Source: JBDTSW01 sp963782605 (GTDB lineage: Bacteria > Actinomycetota > Thermoleophilia > Solirubrobacterales > 70-9). Taken from it: a stretch of 64,000 nt of DNA. The position numbers were made by a program, and so were the translations under genes. The stretch spans positions 248,001 through 312,000 of the forward strand of contig CAWAKK010000005.1 of NCBI GenBank assembly GCA_963782605.1, written 5' to 3'. The notes beneath the pieces are model-generated. The model was not told the origin of the DNA. It made no database searches and saw only the letters and a list, made by a program, of their open reading frames with translations. Shown one piece after another: positions 28,453 through 37,061 of the stretch (its first letter is position 1; the number at the start of each line of letters is the position of its first letter).

Positions 28453-28567
28453 TACCGCTTGACAAAGCGTAATCCGACCTTTCCACCAGGGAATCGGCGG
28501 AGGTCGTGATTCGAACCTTCATGTCATCATGGATGCGCATGAGTGCTGCCACGCCCCGAGTAGCTCG

Positions 28568-29680
28568 ATGACCCGCGTGGCACCCGGCGGATCTGAGCTT
28601 CCAGAGTTCGACGCTCGACAGGACCCGCGCCTTCTCCGCGCCTTGGACATGGTCGCTCCGGGCAGGCCCCTGCGTGAGGGGATCGACAACATCGTCCACG
28701 CGCGGTCAGGTGCCCTCCTGGTAGTCGGCGAGACCGAGGAGATCTCCTTCCTATTCTCCGGCGGCATTCGGCTCGGCGTCGACTACACGCCGGGCCTCCT
28801 CTACCAGGTGGCGAAGATGGACGGCGCCATCATCCTCGACCCCGAGGCTCGCGGGATCGCGTGGGCGAACGTCCAGCTCATGCCCGACCCAACGATCCTC
28901 TCGATGGAGACGGGTACGCGACACCGCACCGCCGAGCGCGTGTCGAAGCAGACCGATGCGCTGGTGATCGCGATCTCCGCCCGCCGAGAGGTCGTGTCGC
29001 TCTACGTGGAGGGCCTCAAGTACATCCTTCAGGACATCCCGACGGTGCTCTCCAAGGCGAACCAGGGGCTGGCGACCCTCGAGAAGTACCGGGCGCGCCT
29101 GGACCAGATTGCGGCCCGCCTCACCGTCGCTGAGTTCGCCGGCGACGCCGTGCTCTTCGAAGCACTCGCCGTCCTGCAGCGCGCCGAGATGGTCACCCGC
29201 ATGGCAGCCGAGGTCGAGCGCTACATCATCGAGCTCGGCGCCGAGGGCCGCCTGATCGAGATGCAGCTCGAGGAAACCGTGGTCGGGGTGATGGCAGACC
29301 GGTCCGCGATCGTCCGCGACTACATCATCGATGACTCGGAGCGACGCGTCGAGAGCACGCTGCAAGCGCTCGCGGACCTGCCGCACGAGGAGGTCCTCGA
29401 CTTCGGGCGCCTCGCCGAGCTGCTCGGCTACGACCGCAAGGTCAGCACAGTTGACTTTTCCGTCCAGGCGCGCGGGTACCGCGCGCTCTCACGGATCCCC
29501 CGCATGCCGCGGCTCGTGGCCCAGCGCCTGGTGCATCGCTTCGGTGACCTCGAGTCGATCCTCGCCGCAACCGACGCCCAGCTTGCCTCGGTGGAGGGCG
29601 TGGGGGAGAGCAGGGCACGCGACGTGCGCGAAGGACTTTCGAGACTTCAGGAGGTCGACCTCGTCGACCGTTACCCATGA
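28568..29680 (+). CDS. disA: Diadenylate cyclase / DNA-integrity scanning protein DisA
   Basis: Makes the second messenger c-di-AMP from two ATP and links it to DNA integrity. 370 residues from ATG 28568 (an upstream ATG at 28529 would add 13): the DAC domain contains the DGA motif (KMDGAIIL, Asp85-Ala87) and the RHR motif (GTRHRTAERVSKQ, about 118-120), both intact. The spine region and a C-terminal helix-hairpin-helix DNA-binding domain (RIPRMPRLVAQRLVHRFGDLE, ASVEGVGESRARDV) follow. Its stop overlaps the carD ATG by 4 nt, so c-di-AMP synthesis and CarD are translationally coupled. Confidence 0.96.
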   Translation: MTRVAPGGSELPEFDARQDPRLLRALDMVAPGRPLREGIDNIVHARSGALLVVGETEEISFLFSGGIRLGVDYTPGLLYQVAKMDGAIILDPEARGIAWANVQLMPDPTILSMETGTRHRTAERVSKQTDALVIAISARREVVSLYVEGLKYILQDIPTVLSKANQGLATLEKYRARLDQIAARLTVAEFAGDAVLFEALAVLQRAEMVTRMAAEVERYIIELGAEGRLIEMQLEETVVGVMADRSAIVRDYIIDDSERRVESTLQALADLPHEEVLDFGRLAELLGYDRKVSTVDFSVQARGYRALSRIPRMPRLVAQRLVHRFGDLESILAATDAQLASVEGVGESRARDVREGLSRLQEVDLVDRYP

Positions 29681-30318
29681 TCGGCGGACTCGCCCCTGAA
29701 GCATCCGTCACACGAGAGAGGAGCAAGGCAATTCCAGACGTAGCAGTAGAGGAGGAACCCATCGACCTCGACGCGAAACTCGTTCCCGTCGAGTGCACCT
29801 TCGGCGAAGGCGACAACGTCGTCTATCCCCACCACGGCGCCGGGGTGGTCCTGAAGAAGGAATCCAAGGAGCTTCTCGGAGAGAAGCGGGACTACCTGAC
29901 GATCAAGATCCTCCACAACGATATGACCGTCATGGTCCCCTGCGAGAACGCGCACCGCGCCGGATTGCGCCGCGTCATCGGAGAGGACGATGTGAAGCGG
30001 GTGATCGACGTCCTCACCGGCGAGGTGTCCGACATGCCCAAGAATTGGAACCGCCGGTTCAAGTACAACCGCGAGAAGATCAAGACGGGCGACGTCTTCG
30101 AGCTTGCCGAGGTTGTGCGCAACCTCGCCATCCGGGAGTGGGAGAAGGGCCTCTCCACCGGCGAGAAGCAGATGTACACGCGGGCGAAGAAGATCCTCGC
30201 CTCCGAGTTCATGTATGCGCGCGATACCGACGCCGAGGGGGCCGAGGAGTACATCGACGGGCTGCTCGAGGAGCGGTTCGGCTCCCCGGCAACTGCCGAG
30301 GCGTCCGCGACCGCGTAA
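29677..30318 (+). CDS. carD: CarD family transcriptional regulator
   Basis: RNA polymerase-binding factor that stabilises open promoter complexes, important for rRNA transcription in actinobacteria. The RNAP-interaction domain begins at about residue 40 (FGEGDNVVYPHHGAGVVLKKE, then YLTIKILHNDMTVMVPCENA), and the helical C-terminal DNA-binding domain contains NWNRRFKYNREKIKTG and the conserved tryptophans of the family. The ATG at 29677 gives 213 residues with about 38 more N-terminal residues than the usual 160, so an internal start may be used; the ATGA overlap with disA favours 29677. Confidence 0.94.
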   Translation: MIGGLAPEASVTRERSKAIPDVAVEEEPIDLDAKLVPVECTFGEGDNVVYPHHGAGVVLKKESKELLGEKRDYLTIKILHNDMTVMVPCENAHRAGLRRVIGEDDVKRVIDVLTGEVSDMPKNWNRRFKYNREKIKTGDVFELAEVVRNLAIREWEKGLSTGEKQMYTRAKKILASEFMYARDTDAEGAEEYIDGLLEERFGSPATAEASATA

Positions 30319-30340
30319 CGCCGAGCCGCGCGCGACCGCG

Positions 30341-31066
30341 ATGACCGCTGCCGCACAGGCGACGGCGGTCATCGCGGCCGCCGGCTCCGGCGATCGCCTC
30401 GGGGCCGGTGGCCCGAAGGCCCTGGCGGAGATCGCGGGTAGGCCCCTCGTCGCTTGGTGCCTCGACGCCTTCGACACCGCCGAGAGCATCGGTGCAATCG
30501 TGGTCGCCGCGCCGCGCGGCCATGAGCGCGAGCTCGCGGCGCTGGCGCCGACGGGCATCAGGTACGAGGTCGTGACGGGCGGGCCGTCGCGGGCCGAGTC
30601 CGTTGCCAACGCGCTGGCGTGCGTCGACCTCGATGTCGTTGCCGTGCACGACGCGGCGCGCCCACTTGTGACCGCGGCCCTCGTCGATGAGCTCGTGGCC
30701 GTGCTCGCCGATCACCCCGAGGCAACCGGCGTGATCGCCGGGGCACCGATCACGGAGACGGTCAAGCGTGCCGACCGACCGCGCGCCCCAGGTGGCCCGG
30801 CAACGCGCCTGGCGACGATCGCCGGCACCGAGAGCCGTGAGCACCTCTGGGCGGCGCAGACGCCTCAGGTCTTCCGTGCCGCGGCGCTGCGCGGCGCACT
30901 CGAGGCCGGCGGGGAGAGCATCGCGAGCGCGACCGATGAGGCGCTGCTCGTGGAGCGAGCGCAAGGGACGGTGCTGATCCATCCCACGAGCGCCCGCAAT
31001 CTCAAGGTGACGACGCCCGCTGATCGGGACGTCGCCGAGCTCTTGCTGGAACACCGCGGCAACTAG
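30341..31066 (+). CDS. ispD: 2-C-methyl-D-erythritol 4-phosphate cytidylyltransferase
   Basis: Third step of the MEP isoprenoid pathway. 241 residues: ATAVIAAAGSGDRLGAGGPKALAEIAGRPLV is the nucleotide-binding N-terminus with the conserved Lys, followed by GGPSRAESVANAL, VAVHDAARPLV and AAQTPQVFRAA. The ATG at 30341 is used because the longer open frame overlaps carD. Its stop codon is interlocked with that of the small minus-strand gene (shared CTAG). ispF is 2.1 kb downstream, separated by inserted genes. Confidence 0.95.
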   Translation: MTAAAQATAVIAAAGSGDRLGAGGPKALAEIAGRPLVAWCLDAFDTAESIGAIVVAAPRGHERELAALAPTGIRYEVVTGGPSRAESVANALACVDLDVVAVHDAARPLVTAALVDELVAVLADHPEATGVIAGAPITETVKRADRPRAPGGPATRLATIAGTESREHLWAAQTPQVFRAAALRGALEAGGESIASATDEALLVERAQGTVLIHPTSARNLKVTTPADRDVAELLLEHRGN

Positions 31067-31221
31067 CGCCGCAGCAGCACCCAGAGCATCACAAGCGCGA
31101 AGACGATCACCCCGAAGGAGAGGGCGGTGCCGAGGTTTGCGGCGCCGGCGGCCGCCGCAAGTCCCGTGCCGATCGCGAAAGCCCCGAGGAGGACCGCGAG
31201 GTCTTGTGCGGTGTCACTCAA
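31063..31221 (-). CDS. Small two-helix membrane protein
   Basis: A 52-residue protein from TTG 31221: two hydrophobic segments (about 8-28 and 30-48) and a terminal LLRR. The TTG overlaps the last codons of the frameshifted DUF389 gene, so it would be translated from the same message. Unknown function; it is too short for motif recognition, but the hydrophobic pattern ends exactly at an in-frame stop. Confidence 0.45.
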   Translation of the reverse strand: MSDTAQDLAVLLGAFAIGTGLAAAAGAANLGTALSFGVIVFALVMLWVLLRR

Positions 31222-32229
31222 CGGTGGGAGGCGGTTTGTAGCCTTCCCGGCGGCTGTGCCCGATCGGCAGTCCGGCAGCCGTGCGGGCCTCGTCGTGCAG
31301 GTGCGTTCGCCGGCGTCGCATGTAGAGCGTCCGTTGCACGAACAGCGTCCCCATGCAGGCCAGGAAGATCGCGCACAGGTTGAGGCCGAGCTGCGCGGCG
31401 GCGCCGAGCGCGTCGTCCCAGTCTCCAAGCGCGCTGGCGACGCCGATGTTGGCCGCCGCGGGGATCGTGGTCACTGAGATGAGAACACCCACGAGCGCGC
31501 CCGACTTGGCGTTGGTCAGCGACAGCACCCCCGCCATGCCGGCGATGAAGGCCACGAAGACGGAGAAGAAGTCGGGGCTCGAGATGAACTCGGTGAACGT
31601 GTGGCTCTGCTGGCGAGAAGTCGTCGGGTACCTCACCGATCGCCTCGAGGCCGAGGGTGACAAGGAACGTGACCACGATGCCGACCACGAGACCAATGCC
31701 GAGCGCCGCGAGCGAGCGCTTGGCGAGCTCCTTCGCGCTTCTGCACGACCGCCACAGAGAGGGCGGCGATCGGGCCGAACTCCGGGCCGACAACCATCGC
31801 CCCGATGATCAGGATGAGCTGGTCGGTGAGGATGCCAACCGCCGCGATCAGCATCGCGAGAATCATGAAGGCGAGGAAGCTGGCGGAGAGCTCGATGTTC
31901 TCGGAAGTGCGCGACTCGACCTCCTCCCAGACGACGGCATCGGTGGGCATGCCCTTGGCCGCCTTCTCGGCGTGCTGGGCCGCCGCGGAGATCTGAGAGT
32001 CGATGTCCTCCATCGCGATCGACCCCTCCTTGTCGATCTCGAGCTCGCGCAGATCGGAGACGATGACGCTCGCGTCCTCGCGGGTGACGTCGCAGAGGAT
32101 CACGTCGCCCTCCGGGCGCTGCGCGGCGCGCTCGAGAAAGATCAGGTTGCAGACGGAGGGAGTGTTTTCGAGCAGATCGAGCGCGTGCTCGGACGAGTGG
32201 CTCGGGACGACGATCCGCAGGTGGACCAT
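31214..32229 (-). pseudogene. DUF389 family membrane protein, two frameshifts
   Basis: Homology to the DUF389 (TIGR00341) membrane family continues through three reading frames. Frame one, from ATG 32229 to about 31738, gives an ACT-like N-terminal part and the first helices (LAFMILAMLIAAVGILTDQ, IIGAMVVGPEFGPIAALSVAVVQKR). Frame two, about 31735-31612, gives KELAKRSLAALGIGLVVG onward to VPDDFS. Frame three, about 31608-31214, gives SHTFTEFISSPDFFSVF, helices and a PPPTVE end. Each break needs one base removed or two added. It is either a recent pseudogene or two sequence errors. A -10 element is still present. Confidence 0.8.
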
Positions 32230-32237
32230 TGGCGGCT

Positions 32238-32243
32238 AGCGTA
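32238..32243 (-). promoter_or_regulatory. -10 element of DUF389 gene (leaderless)
   Basis: Minus-strand TACGCT, then 8 nt, then ATG 32229. The promoter is intact although the gene is frameshifted. Confidence 0.4.
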
Positions 32244-32286
32244 ACCATTAACTTGCGGCGGCCATGCCGCCTTACACGCTCCTGCG

Positions 32287-32303
32287 GAGACACCTTGTGT
32301 CTC
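32287..32303. repeat. Inverted repeat upstream of PHP gene
   Basis: GAGACAC, loop CTT, GTGTCTC: a perfect 7-bp dyad located 14 nt before the TTG start of the PHP gene, in the divergent interval. Candidate operator or leader hairpin. Confidence 0.4.
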
Positions 32304-32316
32304 GGCCCCTTTTGCC

Positions 32317-33141
32317 TTGCTGACCGACTATCACGTGCACCTGCGCCCGGACGACGAGGACACGCCCTCCGAGCGCTACTTCACAACCGCAAACGTCGAC
32401 CGCTATCTCGAGGCTGCGAGCGACGTGGGGATCGCCGAGCTCGGCGTCTCGGAGCACATCCACCGCTTCACCGACTCGCTTGAGCTCTGGCGCCATGATT
32501 GGTGGGAGCTCTGGGCCCACGACGACCTCGGGGCCTACTGCGACTTCGTCCGCACGACGCCGCTGCGACTGGGCATCGAGATGGACTACCTGCCGGGCCG
32601 CGAGGACCGGACGGCAGAGCTCTTGGACCCACACGACTTCGACTACGTGATCGGGTCCGTTCATTTCATCGGCGACGAGGCGGTCGATCACGATGCCTGG
32701 GATATCTGGGACGGGCGAGGCGACCCCGACACCATCTGGCGACGCTATTTCGAAACGCTTGCAGAAGCTGTCCGCTCGGGGCTCTTCGAGATCATGGCCC
32801 ACCCGGACCTCGTCAAGGTCTGGGGTTCCGCGCGCCCAGATCCAGACCGCGACCCTCGGTTTCACTACGAGCCGTTCGTCGAGGCCGTCGCCGAGAGCGG
32901 GGTCGCCGTGGAGGTCTCGACCGCGGGGTTGCGAAAGCCCGTTTCGGAGCTTTATCCCGCCCCGGCCCTGGCCGAGATGCTCGTAGACGCCGGCGCGGCT
33001 TTCTCGCTGTCCTCCGACGCGCATGTCCCAGAGGACATCGGGCACGCGTACGAGAACACGGTCGAGGTGATGCGCGGTTGGGGGATCACCGAGGTCGCCG
33101 TCTTCGACCGTCGCGAGCGGCGGCTGGAGCCGCTCGGGTGA
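32317..33141 (+). CDS. PHP-domain phosphoesterase, histidinol-phosphatase-like
   Basis: A 274-residue metal-dependent phosphoesterase of the PHP superfamily. The metal-binding N-terminal DYHVHLRPDDEDTP (HxH), then GVSEHIHRF, GIEMDYLPG, YVIGSVHFIGD, IMAHPDLVK and the C-terminal SLSSDAHVPEDIG are the family motifs. It is close to HisK-type histidinol phosphatases, but no other his genes are nearby, so the substrate is not certain. TTG 32317 is the only start that includes the HVH motif; no ATG or GTG lies upstream in frame. Confidence 0.85.
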   Translation: MLTDYHVHLRPDDEDTPSERYFTTANVDRYLEAASDVGIAELGVSEHIHRFTDSLELWRHDWWELWAHDDLGAYCDFVRTTPLRLGIEMDYLPGREDRTAELLDPHDFDYVIGSVHFIGDEAVDHDAWDIWDGRGDPDTIWRRYFETLAEAVRSGLFEIMAHPDLVKVWGSARPDPDRDPRFHYEPFVEAVAESGVAVEVSTAGLRKPVSELYPAPALAEMLVDAGAAFSLSSDAHVPEDIGHAYENTVEVMRGWGITEVAVFDRRERRLEPLG

Positions 33142-33145
33142 GCGG

Positions 33146-33607
33146 ATGAGCCTGCGCGTCGGCATCGGCTACGACTCCCACCCGTTTGCCGACGGGCGGC
33201 GGCTCGTCCTCGGGGGCGTCGAGTTCGAGCACGACCGCGGCCTGGGCGGGCACTCCGACGCTGACGTCGTGACTCACGCGCTGATCGATGCGGTGCTGGG
33301 CGCCGCGGGGCTTGGCGATCTGGGTACCCATTTCCCGGCGAGTGAGGAGCGCTGGCGCGACGCCGACTCAATCGATCTCGTTCACACCGTGATCGGGATG
33401 CTTCGTGGCCACGTGGTCAATGCCGACGTGACCGTGATCTGCGAGGCGCCGGCGATTGGACCGGAGCGCGCGGAGATGGAACGAATCCTCTCGGAGGCCT
33501 TCAGCGCACCCGTCGGTGTCAAGGCTTCGACGAATGAAGGCATGGGTTGGATCGGCCGGGGGGAGGGCATCGCCGCTCTCGCGGTAGCTCAGTGCGACCT
33601 CGACTGA
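33146..33607 (+). CDS. ispF: 2-C-methyl-D-erythritol 2,4-cyclodiphosphate synthase
   Basis: Fifth step of the MEP pathway, releasing CMP and forming the cyclic diphosphate. 153 residues, normal length: RVGIGYDSHPF (zinc-binding Asp and His), LVLGGVEFEHDRGLGGHSDADVVTHALIDAVLGAAGLGDLGTHFP, and the C-terminal VKASTNEGMGWIGRGEGIAALA. It starts 4 nt after the PHP gene, so it is now in that transcript rather than next to ispD. Confidence 0.97.
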   Translation: MSLRVGIGYDSHPFADGRRLVLGGVEFEHDRGLGGHSDADVVTHALIDAVLGAAGLGDLGTHFPASEERWRDADSIDLVHTVIGMLRGHVVNADVTVICEAPAIGPERAEMERILSEAFSAPVGVKASTNEGMGWIGRGEGIAALAVAQCDLD

Positions 33608-33624
33608 GCCCAGCATCCCGGATG

Positions 33625-33630
33625 TAGGGT
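33625..33630 (+). promoter_or_regulatory. -10 element of acyl-CoA ligase (leaderless)
   Basis: TAGGGT, 7 nt, GTG 33638. Confidence 0.4.
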
Positions 33631-33637
33631 TCGGACC

Positions 33638-35290
33638 GTGGATCTGCCGGAGCGAGTGGGTGCGCTGGGCAAGCGAGTCTCGATCGGGCCCTTGGGCCCG
33701 GTCACCGACGTTCCGTTCAACGTGGTGACGCTCGCCCAGGCCGGTGTGATTCGCCCGGTGCGTCCGGACAGGCTCGCGCGGACCGTGCGCGAGCTGATCC
33801 GCTACGGGGCCTCGCCGGCGGCCGGGATCGCCGGAGCCGCAATCAACCATCCCGACGAGGTAGCTCTCGTGGACGAGCTCGGCGAGCTCAGCTTCGCCGA
33901 AGTTCATGAGCGATCCAACCGGCTCGCAAACGCGCTCGCAAGAAGCGGGGTCAAGGCGGGCGATGGCATCGCGATCATGGCCCGCAACCACCGCGGCTTC
34001 ACGGATGTGACCTTCGCCGTCTCGAAGCTGGGCGCGAACGCGCTCTATCTGAACACCGCCTTCTCCGCGCCTCAGCTGGAGGACGTGATGGAACGCGAGC
34101 AGCCGGTGGCACTCGTCTACGACGAGGAGTTCGCCGACCTCCTGGGCGAGGCGGATCCCGACGTGGACGCCAAGCGCTTCGTCGCGTGGTCGGAGGGGGC
34201 CGCCCAGCACACGACGCTCGACGAGCTGATCGAGGCCGGGGAAGACCACGCCCCGCCCGCGCCCGACGAGCCGAGCCGTTTCATCATCCTCACGTCTGGG
34301 ACCACCGGTACGCCGAAGGGCGCGCAGCGATCGGCACCCGATTCCCTCGGGCCACTCGCGGCCATGTTCTCGCGCATACCGATGCGCGCCCGCGAGCGAA
34401 CGGTGATCGCCGCTCCGCTCTTCCACTCCTGGGGTTTTGCCCACCTGCAGCTCGGTATCGCGCTCAACTCGACTTACGTGCTTCAGCGCAAGTTCGATCC
34501 GGAGGAAACGCTGAAGGCGCTCGCGGAGCAGGAAGCCACGGCCCTCGTGGTCGTTCCCGTGATGATGCAGCGCATCCTTCAGCTCGATCGGAAGGTCCTC
34601 GATCGCTACGACCTCCCCGACCTACGCGTTACCGCGGCGAGTGGCTCGGCTCTGCCGGGCGAGCTCGCAACCAAGTGGATGGACCGTTTCGGCGACAACC
34701 TCTACAACCTGTATGGGTCGACAGAGGTCGCCTGGGCCACGATCGCCACGCCCGAGGACCTGCGTGCTGCGCCCGGCACGGCGGGCAAAGCCCCGCGGGG
34801 GACGGTGGTGAAGATCATCGACCAGGAGGGCGATGGCGAGGTCTCCGATGGCGAGCCCGGGCGCGTGTTCGTTGGCAACGACATGGCCTTCGAGGGCTAC
34901 ACGGGGGGTGGCGGCAAGGACGAATACCAGGGCCTGCTCTCCTCCGGCGACGTCGGGCACTTCGACTCGGAGGGGAGGCTCTTCATCGACGGCCGTGACG
35001 ATGAGATGATCGTCTCCGGCGGCGAGAACGTTTTTCCGCGCGAGGTCGAGGACCTGATCGCCGACCAGGACGACGTCAAGGAGGTCGCGGTCATCGGCGT
35101 CGATGACGAGGAATGGGGTCAGCGACTCAAGGCTTTCGTGGTCACCGAGGGCGCCGGCATGAGCGAGGACGACGTAAAGCAGGTTGTCAAGGACAATCTG
35201 GCCAGGTACAAGGTGCCGCGAGAGGTCGAGTTCCTCGATTCGCTGCCGCGCAACTCCACCGGGAAGGTTCTGAAGCGCGAGCTCGCATAG
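33638..35290 (+). CDS. Acyl-CoA ligase (AMP-forming, FadD-like)
   Basis: Activates a carboxylic acid, probably a fatty acid, to its CoA thioester through an acyl-adenylate. 550 residues of the ANL superfamily: P-loop SGTTGTPKGAQR, the YGSTEVAWAT motif, and GGENVFPREVEDLI and STGKVLKREL with the C-terminal catalytic Lys. A hydrophilic N-terminal 60 residues precedes the core. Chain length is not readable. It sits between ispF and an FAD/Rieske gene with no clear operon signal; TAGGGT 7 nt before the GTG suggests its own transcript. Confidence 0.92.
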   Translation: MDLPERVGALGKRVSIGPLGPVTDVPFNVVTLAQAGVIRPVRPDRLARTVRELIRYGASPAAGIAGAAINHPDEVALVDELGELSFAEVHERSNRLANALARSGVKAGDGIAIMARNHRGFTDVTFAVSKLGANALYLNTAFSAPQLEDVMEREQPVALVYDEEFADLLGEADPDVDAKRFVAWSEGAAQHTTLDELIEAGEDHAPPAPDEPSRFIILTSGTTGTPKGAQRSAPDSLGPLAAMFSRIPMRARERTVIAAPLFHSWGFAHLQLGIALNSTYVLQRKFDPEETLKALAEQEATALVVVPVMMQRILQLDRKVLDRYDLPDLRVTAASGSALPGELATKWMDRFGDNLYNLYGSTEVAWATIATPEDLRAAPGTAGKAPRGTVVKIIDQEGDGEVSDGEPGRVFVGNDMAFEGYTGGGGKDEYQGLLSSGDVGHFDSEGRLFIDGRDDEMIVSGGENVFPREVEDLIADQDDVKEVAVIGVDDEEWGQRLKAFVVTEGAGMSEDDVKQVVKDNLARYKVPREVEFLDSLPRNSTGKVLKRELA

Positions 35291-35337
35291 GGCTGGGTCG
35301 TCGTTTTCCCACGGATACGGTGGGTAGCGCAAGCTGC

Positions 35338-36840
35338 ATGAACGCGGAGGAGCTGCCAGGCCGAGCCGCCTCGCCCTGGCTTGAGATCAACCGGCGCGTC
35401 GACCGGCCTGCCCTCGCCGCCGAGCGGCGAGCCGACGTGGTTGTGGTGGGCGCCGGAATCGTCGGCATGACGACAGCAGCGCTCATGGCCCGCGAGGGGG
35501 TTGATGTCGTCGTGTTGGAGGCAGGCAGGATCGGCCAGGGCGTTACCGGGCGCACGACGGCGAAGCTCTCCTCGTTGCATGGTCTCGCGTACGCGGACCT
35601 GGAGCGCGAGCACGGTCTGGAGATCGCGCGGGTCTACGCCGATGCCAACGAGGCTGGGATCGGCATCATCGGTCGCCTGGCCGAGGAGCATGGAATCGAG
35701 TGCGACCTGCGCCGTAAGCCGAACTACACCTACACGGAGGACCCCGAAAGGCGCGGCGAGATCGACGAAGAGGTCGCCGCTGCCACGAGGGCCGGCCTCG
35801 CGGCCGAGCTCACGGAGACGACTGACCTGCCGTTCGCGATCGCTGCCGCGGTTCGCGTGCCCGGCCAGGCGGAGTTTCACCCGGTCCGCTATCTCCTTGG
35901 CCTCGCCGATGCGATCGATGCCGATGGGCAACGTGTCTACGAGCGCTCCCGAGTGGCCAGCGTGAGTGGCGGATCGGTCCGAACGGATCAGGGGCAACGC
36001 GTTCTGGCCGACAGGATCGTGCTCGCCACCCACCTGCCGATTCTCGACCGCGGCGGGCACTTCGCGCTGGCCGAGCCCGAGCGTTCCTACGCGCTCGGGG
36101 TTCATCTCGCGGGGGAGGTGCCGGAGGGCATGTATCTGAGCGCGGAGTCCCCAACTCGCTCGATGCGGGCCCACCCGCGGGATGGTGAAGAGCTCTTCAT
36201 CGTCGGCGGCCAGGGCCATCGGATGGGAAGCGCGGACCCGGTCGACTGCTTCCGCGCCCTTGAGGACTTCGCGCGTGAGCGATTCGATGTTCGCGAGATC
36301 GAATACCGCTGGTCCGCCCACGACTACATGCCTGCGGACCACTTGCCACTCGTCGGTTCAATGTGGCCGCACGGGGACGAGATCCTCCTCGCCACCGGCA
36401 TGAGGAAGTGGGGACTTGCGATGGGAGCCGCCGCGGCCCGGATACTCGCGGACTTCCACCTCGGGCGAGACAACCCCTGGGCCGAGACCTTCGACCCGAA
36501 ACGCCTGCCGACGCCGAGCTCGGCGGTCGAGTTGGTCAAGCACGGCGTTGCCACCGGCCTGCACTTCATCGGCGATCGCCTAAAGCGTGACGGCGGCGCT
36601 CGCGAGCTCGAAAAGGGGGAGGGCGCTGTGGTCGACGCCGGTCTCGGCAAGCGCGCCGTGTATCGAGGCACCTCCGGCAAGGTCTACGAGATGTCGGCGC
36701 GCTGCACGCACCTCGGCTGCATCGTCGAGTGGAACGGGGCGGAGAGCACCTGGGACTGCCCCTGCCACGGCTCACGCTTCGCTGCGACGGGCGAGGTAAT
36801 CGACGGACCGGCCATCCGGTCGCTCCCGGCCGCGGACTGA
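35338..36840 (+). CDS. FAD-dependent oxidoreductase with C-terminal Rieske domain
   Basis: A 500-residue protein: an N-terminal DAO-type FAD domain (VVVGAGIVGMTTAALMAREG, GxGxxG at 38-43; YMPADHLPLVGSM near the flavin site) and a C-terminal Rieske [2Fe-2S] domain with C456-T-H458 and C474-P-C-H477, the ligand pairs, plus C461 and C476 as the potential disulfide pair of high-potential Rieske proteins. Such fusions are known but their substrates are mostly unknown. The ATG at 35338 is chosen; the frame is open earlier but overlaps the ligase gene. Confidence 0.9.
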   Translation: MNAEELPGRAASPWLEINRRVDRPALAAERRADVVVVGAGIVGMTTAALMAREGVDVVVLEAGRIGQGVTGRTTAKLSSLHGLAYADLEREHGLEIARVYADANEAGIGIIGRLAEEHGIECDLRRKPNYTYTEDPERRGEIDEEVAAATRAGLAAELTETTDLPFAIAAAVRVPGQAEFHPVRYLLGLADAIDADGQRVYERSRVASVSGGSVRTDQGQRVLADRIVLATHLPILDRGGHFALAEPERSYALGVHLAGEVPEGMYLSAESPTRSMRAHPRDGEELFIVGGQGHRMGSADPVDCFRALEDFARERFDVREIEYRWSAHDYMPADHLPLVGSMWPHGDEILLATGMRKWGLAMGAAAARILADFHLGRDNPWAETFDPKRLPTPSSAVELVKHGVATGLHFIGDRLKRDGGARELEKGEGAVVDAGLGKRAVYRGTSGKVYEMSARCTHLGCIVEWNGAESTWDCPCHGSRFAATGEVIDGPAIRSLPAAD

Positions 36841-36880
36841 GGCATCGGTTAGGCCCGGATCGCCAGGGTAGTCGCGAGGC

Positions 36881-37051
36881 ATGAACCCACAAGCACTCCT
36901 CACGGCCGAGACGCCTGATCCCGCACCGCCCACGCCCACCCCTGATCCCGGGCCGCCAATGCCTCCTGCCCCCGAGCCAGAGCCGCCGGCGCCCTCGCCT
37001 CCTGGCGAGCCGCCGCAGCCCGGCGAGGAGCCCACTCCTCCTCAGATCTGA
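36881..37051 (+). CDS. Proline-rich small protein
   Basis: A 56-residue open frame (MNPQALLTAETPDPAPPTPT, then runs of Pro with Glu, Gly and Asp), roughly 45% proline and acidic, ending at TGA 11 nt before the NAPRTase GTG. No signal peptide. The composition is unlike neighbouring genes but periodic (P-x-P-x-P-E-P), consistent with a disordered or poly-proline helix peptide. It may equally be a spurious reading of GC-rich sequence; the minus-strand reading is Gly/Ser-rich and no better supported. Confidence 0.4.
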   Translation: MNPQALLTAETPDPAPPTPTPDPGPPMPPAPEPEPPAPSPPGEPPQPGEEPTPPQI

Positions 37052-37061
37052 GCGCAGGGTC

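Noticed and set aside
28459..28464. Exact TTGACA upstream of disA
   Set aside because: No -10-like hexamer at 16-18 nt spacing; the bases form the loop of a small inverted repeat.
28508..28517. GATTCGAACC, which resembles the complement of a tRNA T-loop
   Set aside because: The flanking 5-bp stem does not pair (TCGTG against CCTTC) and no acceptor or anticodon stem is visible.
36772..37035. Gly/Ser-rich minus-strand frame opposite the proline-rich small protein
   Set aside because: No start signal and simple composition; the plus-strand reading has a stop that fits the next gene's start.
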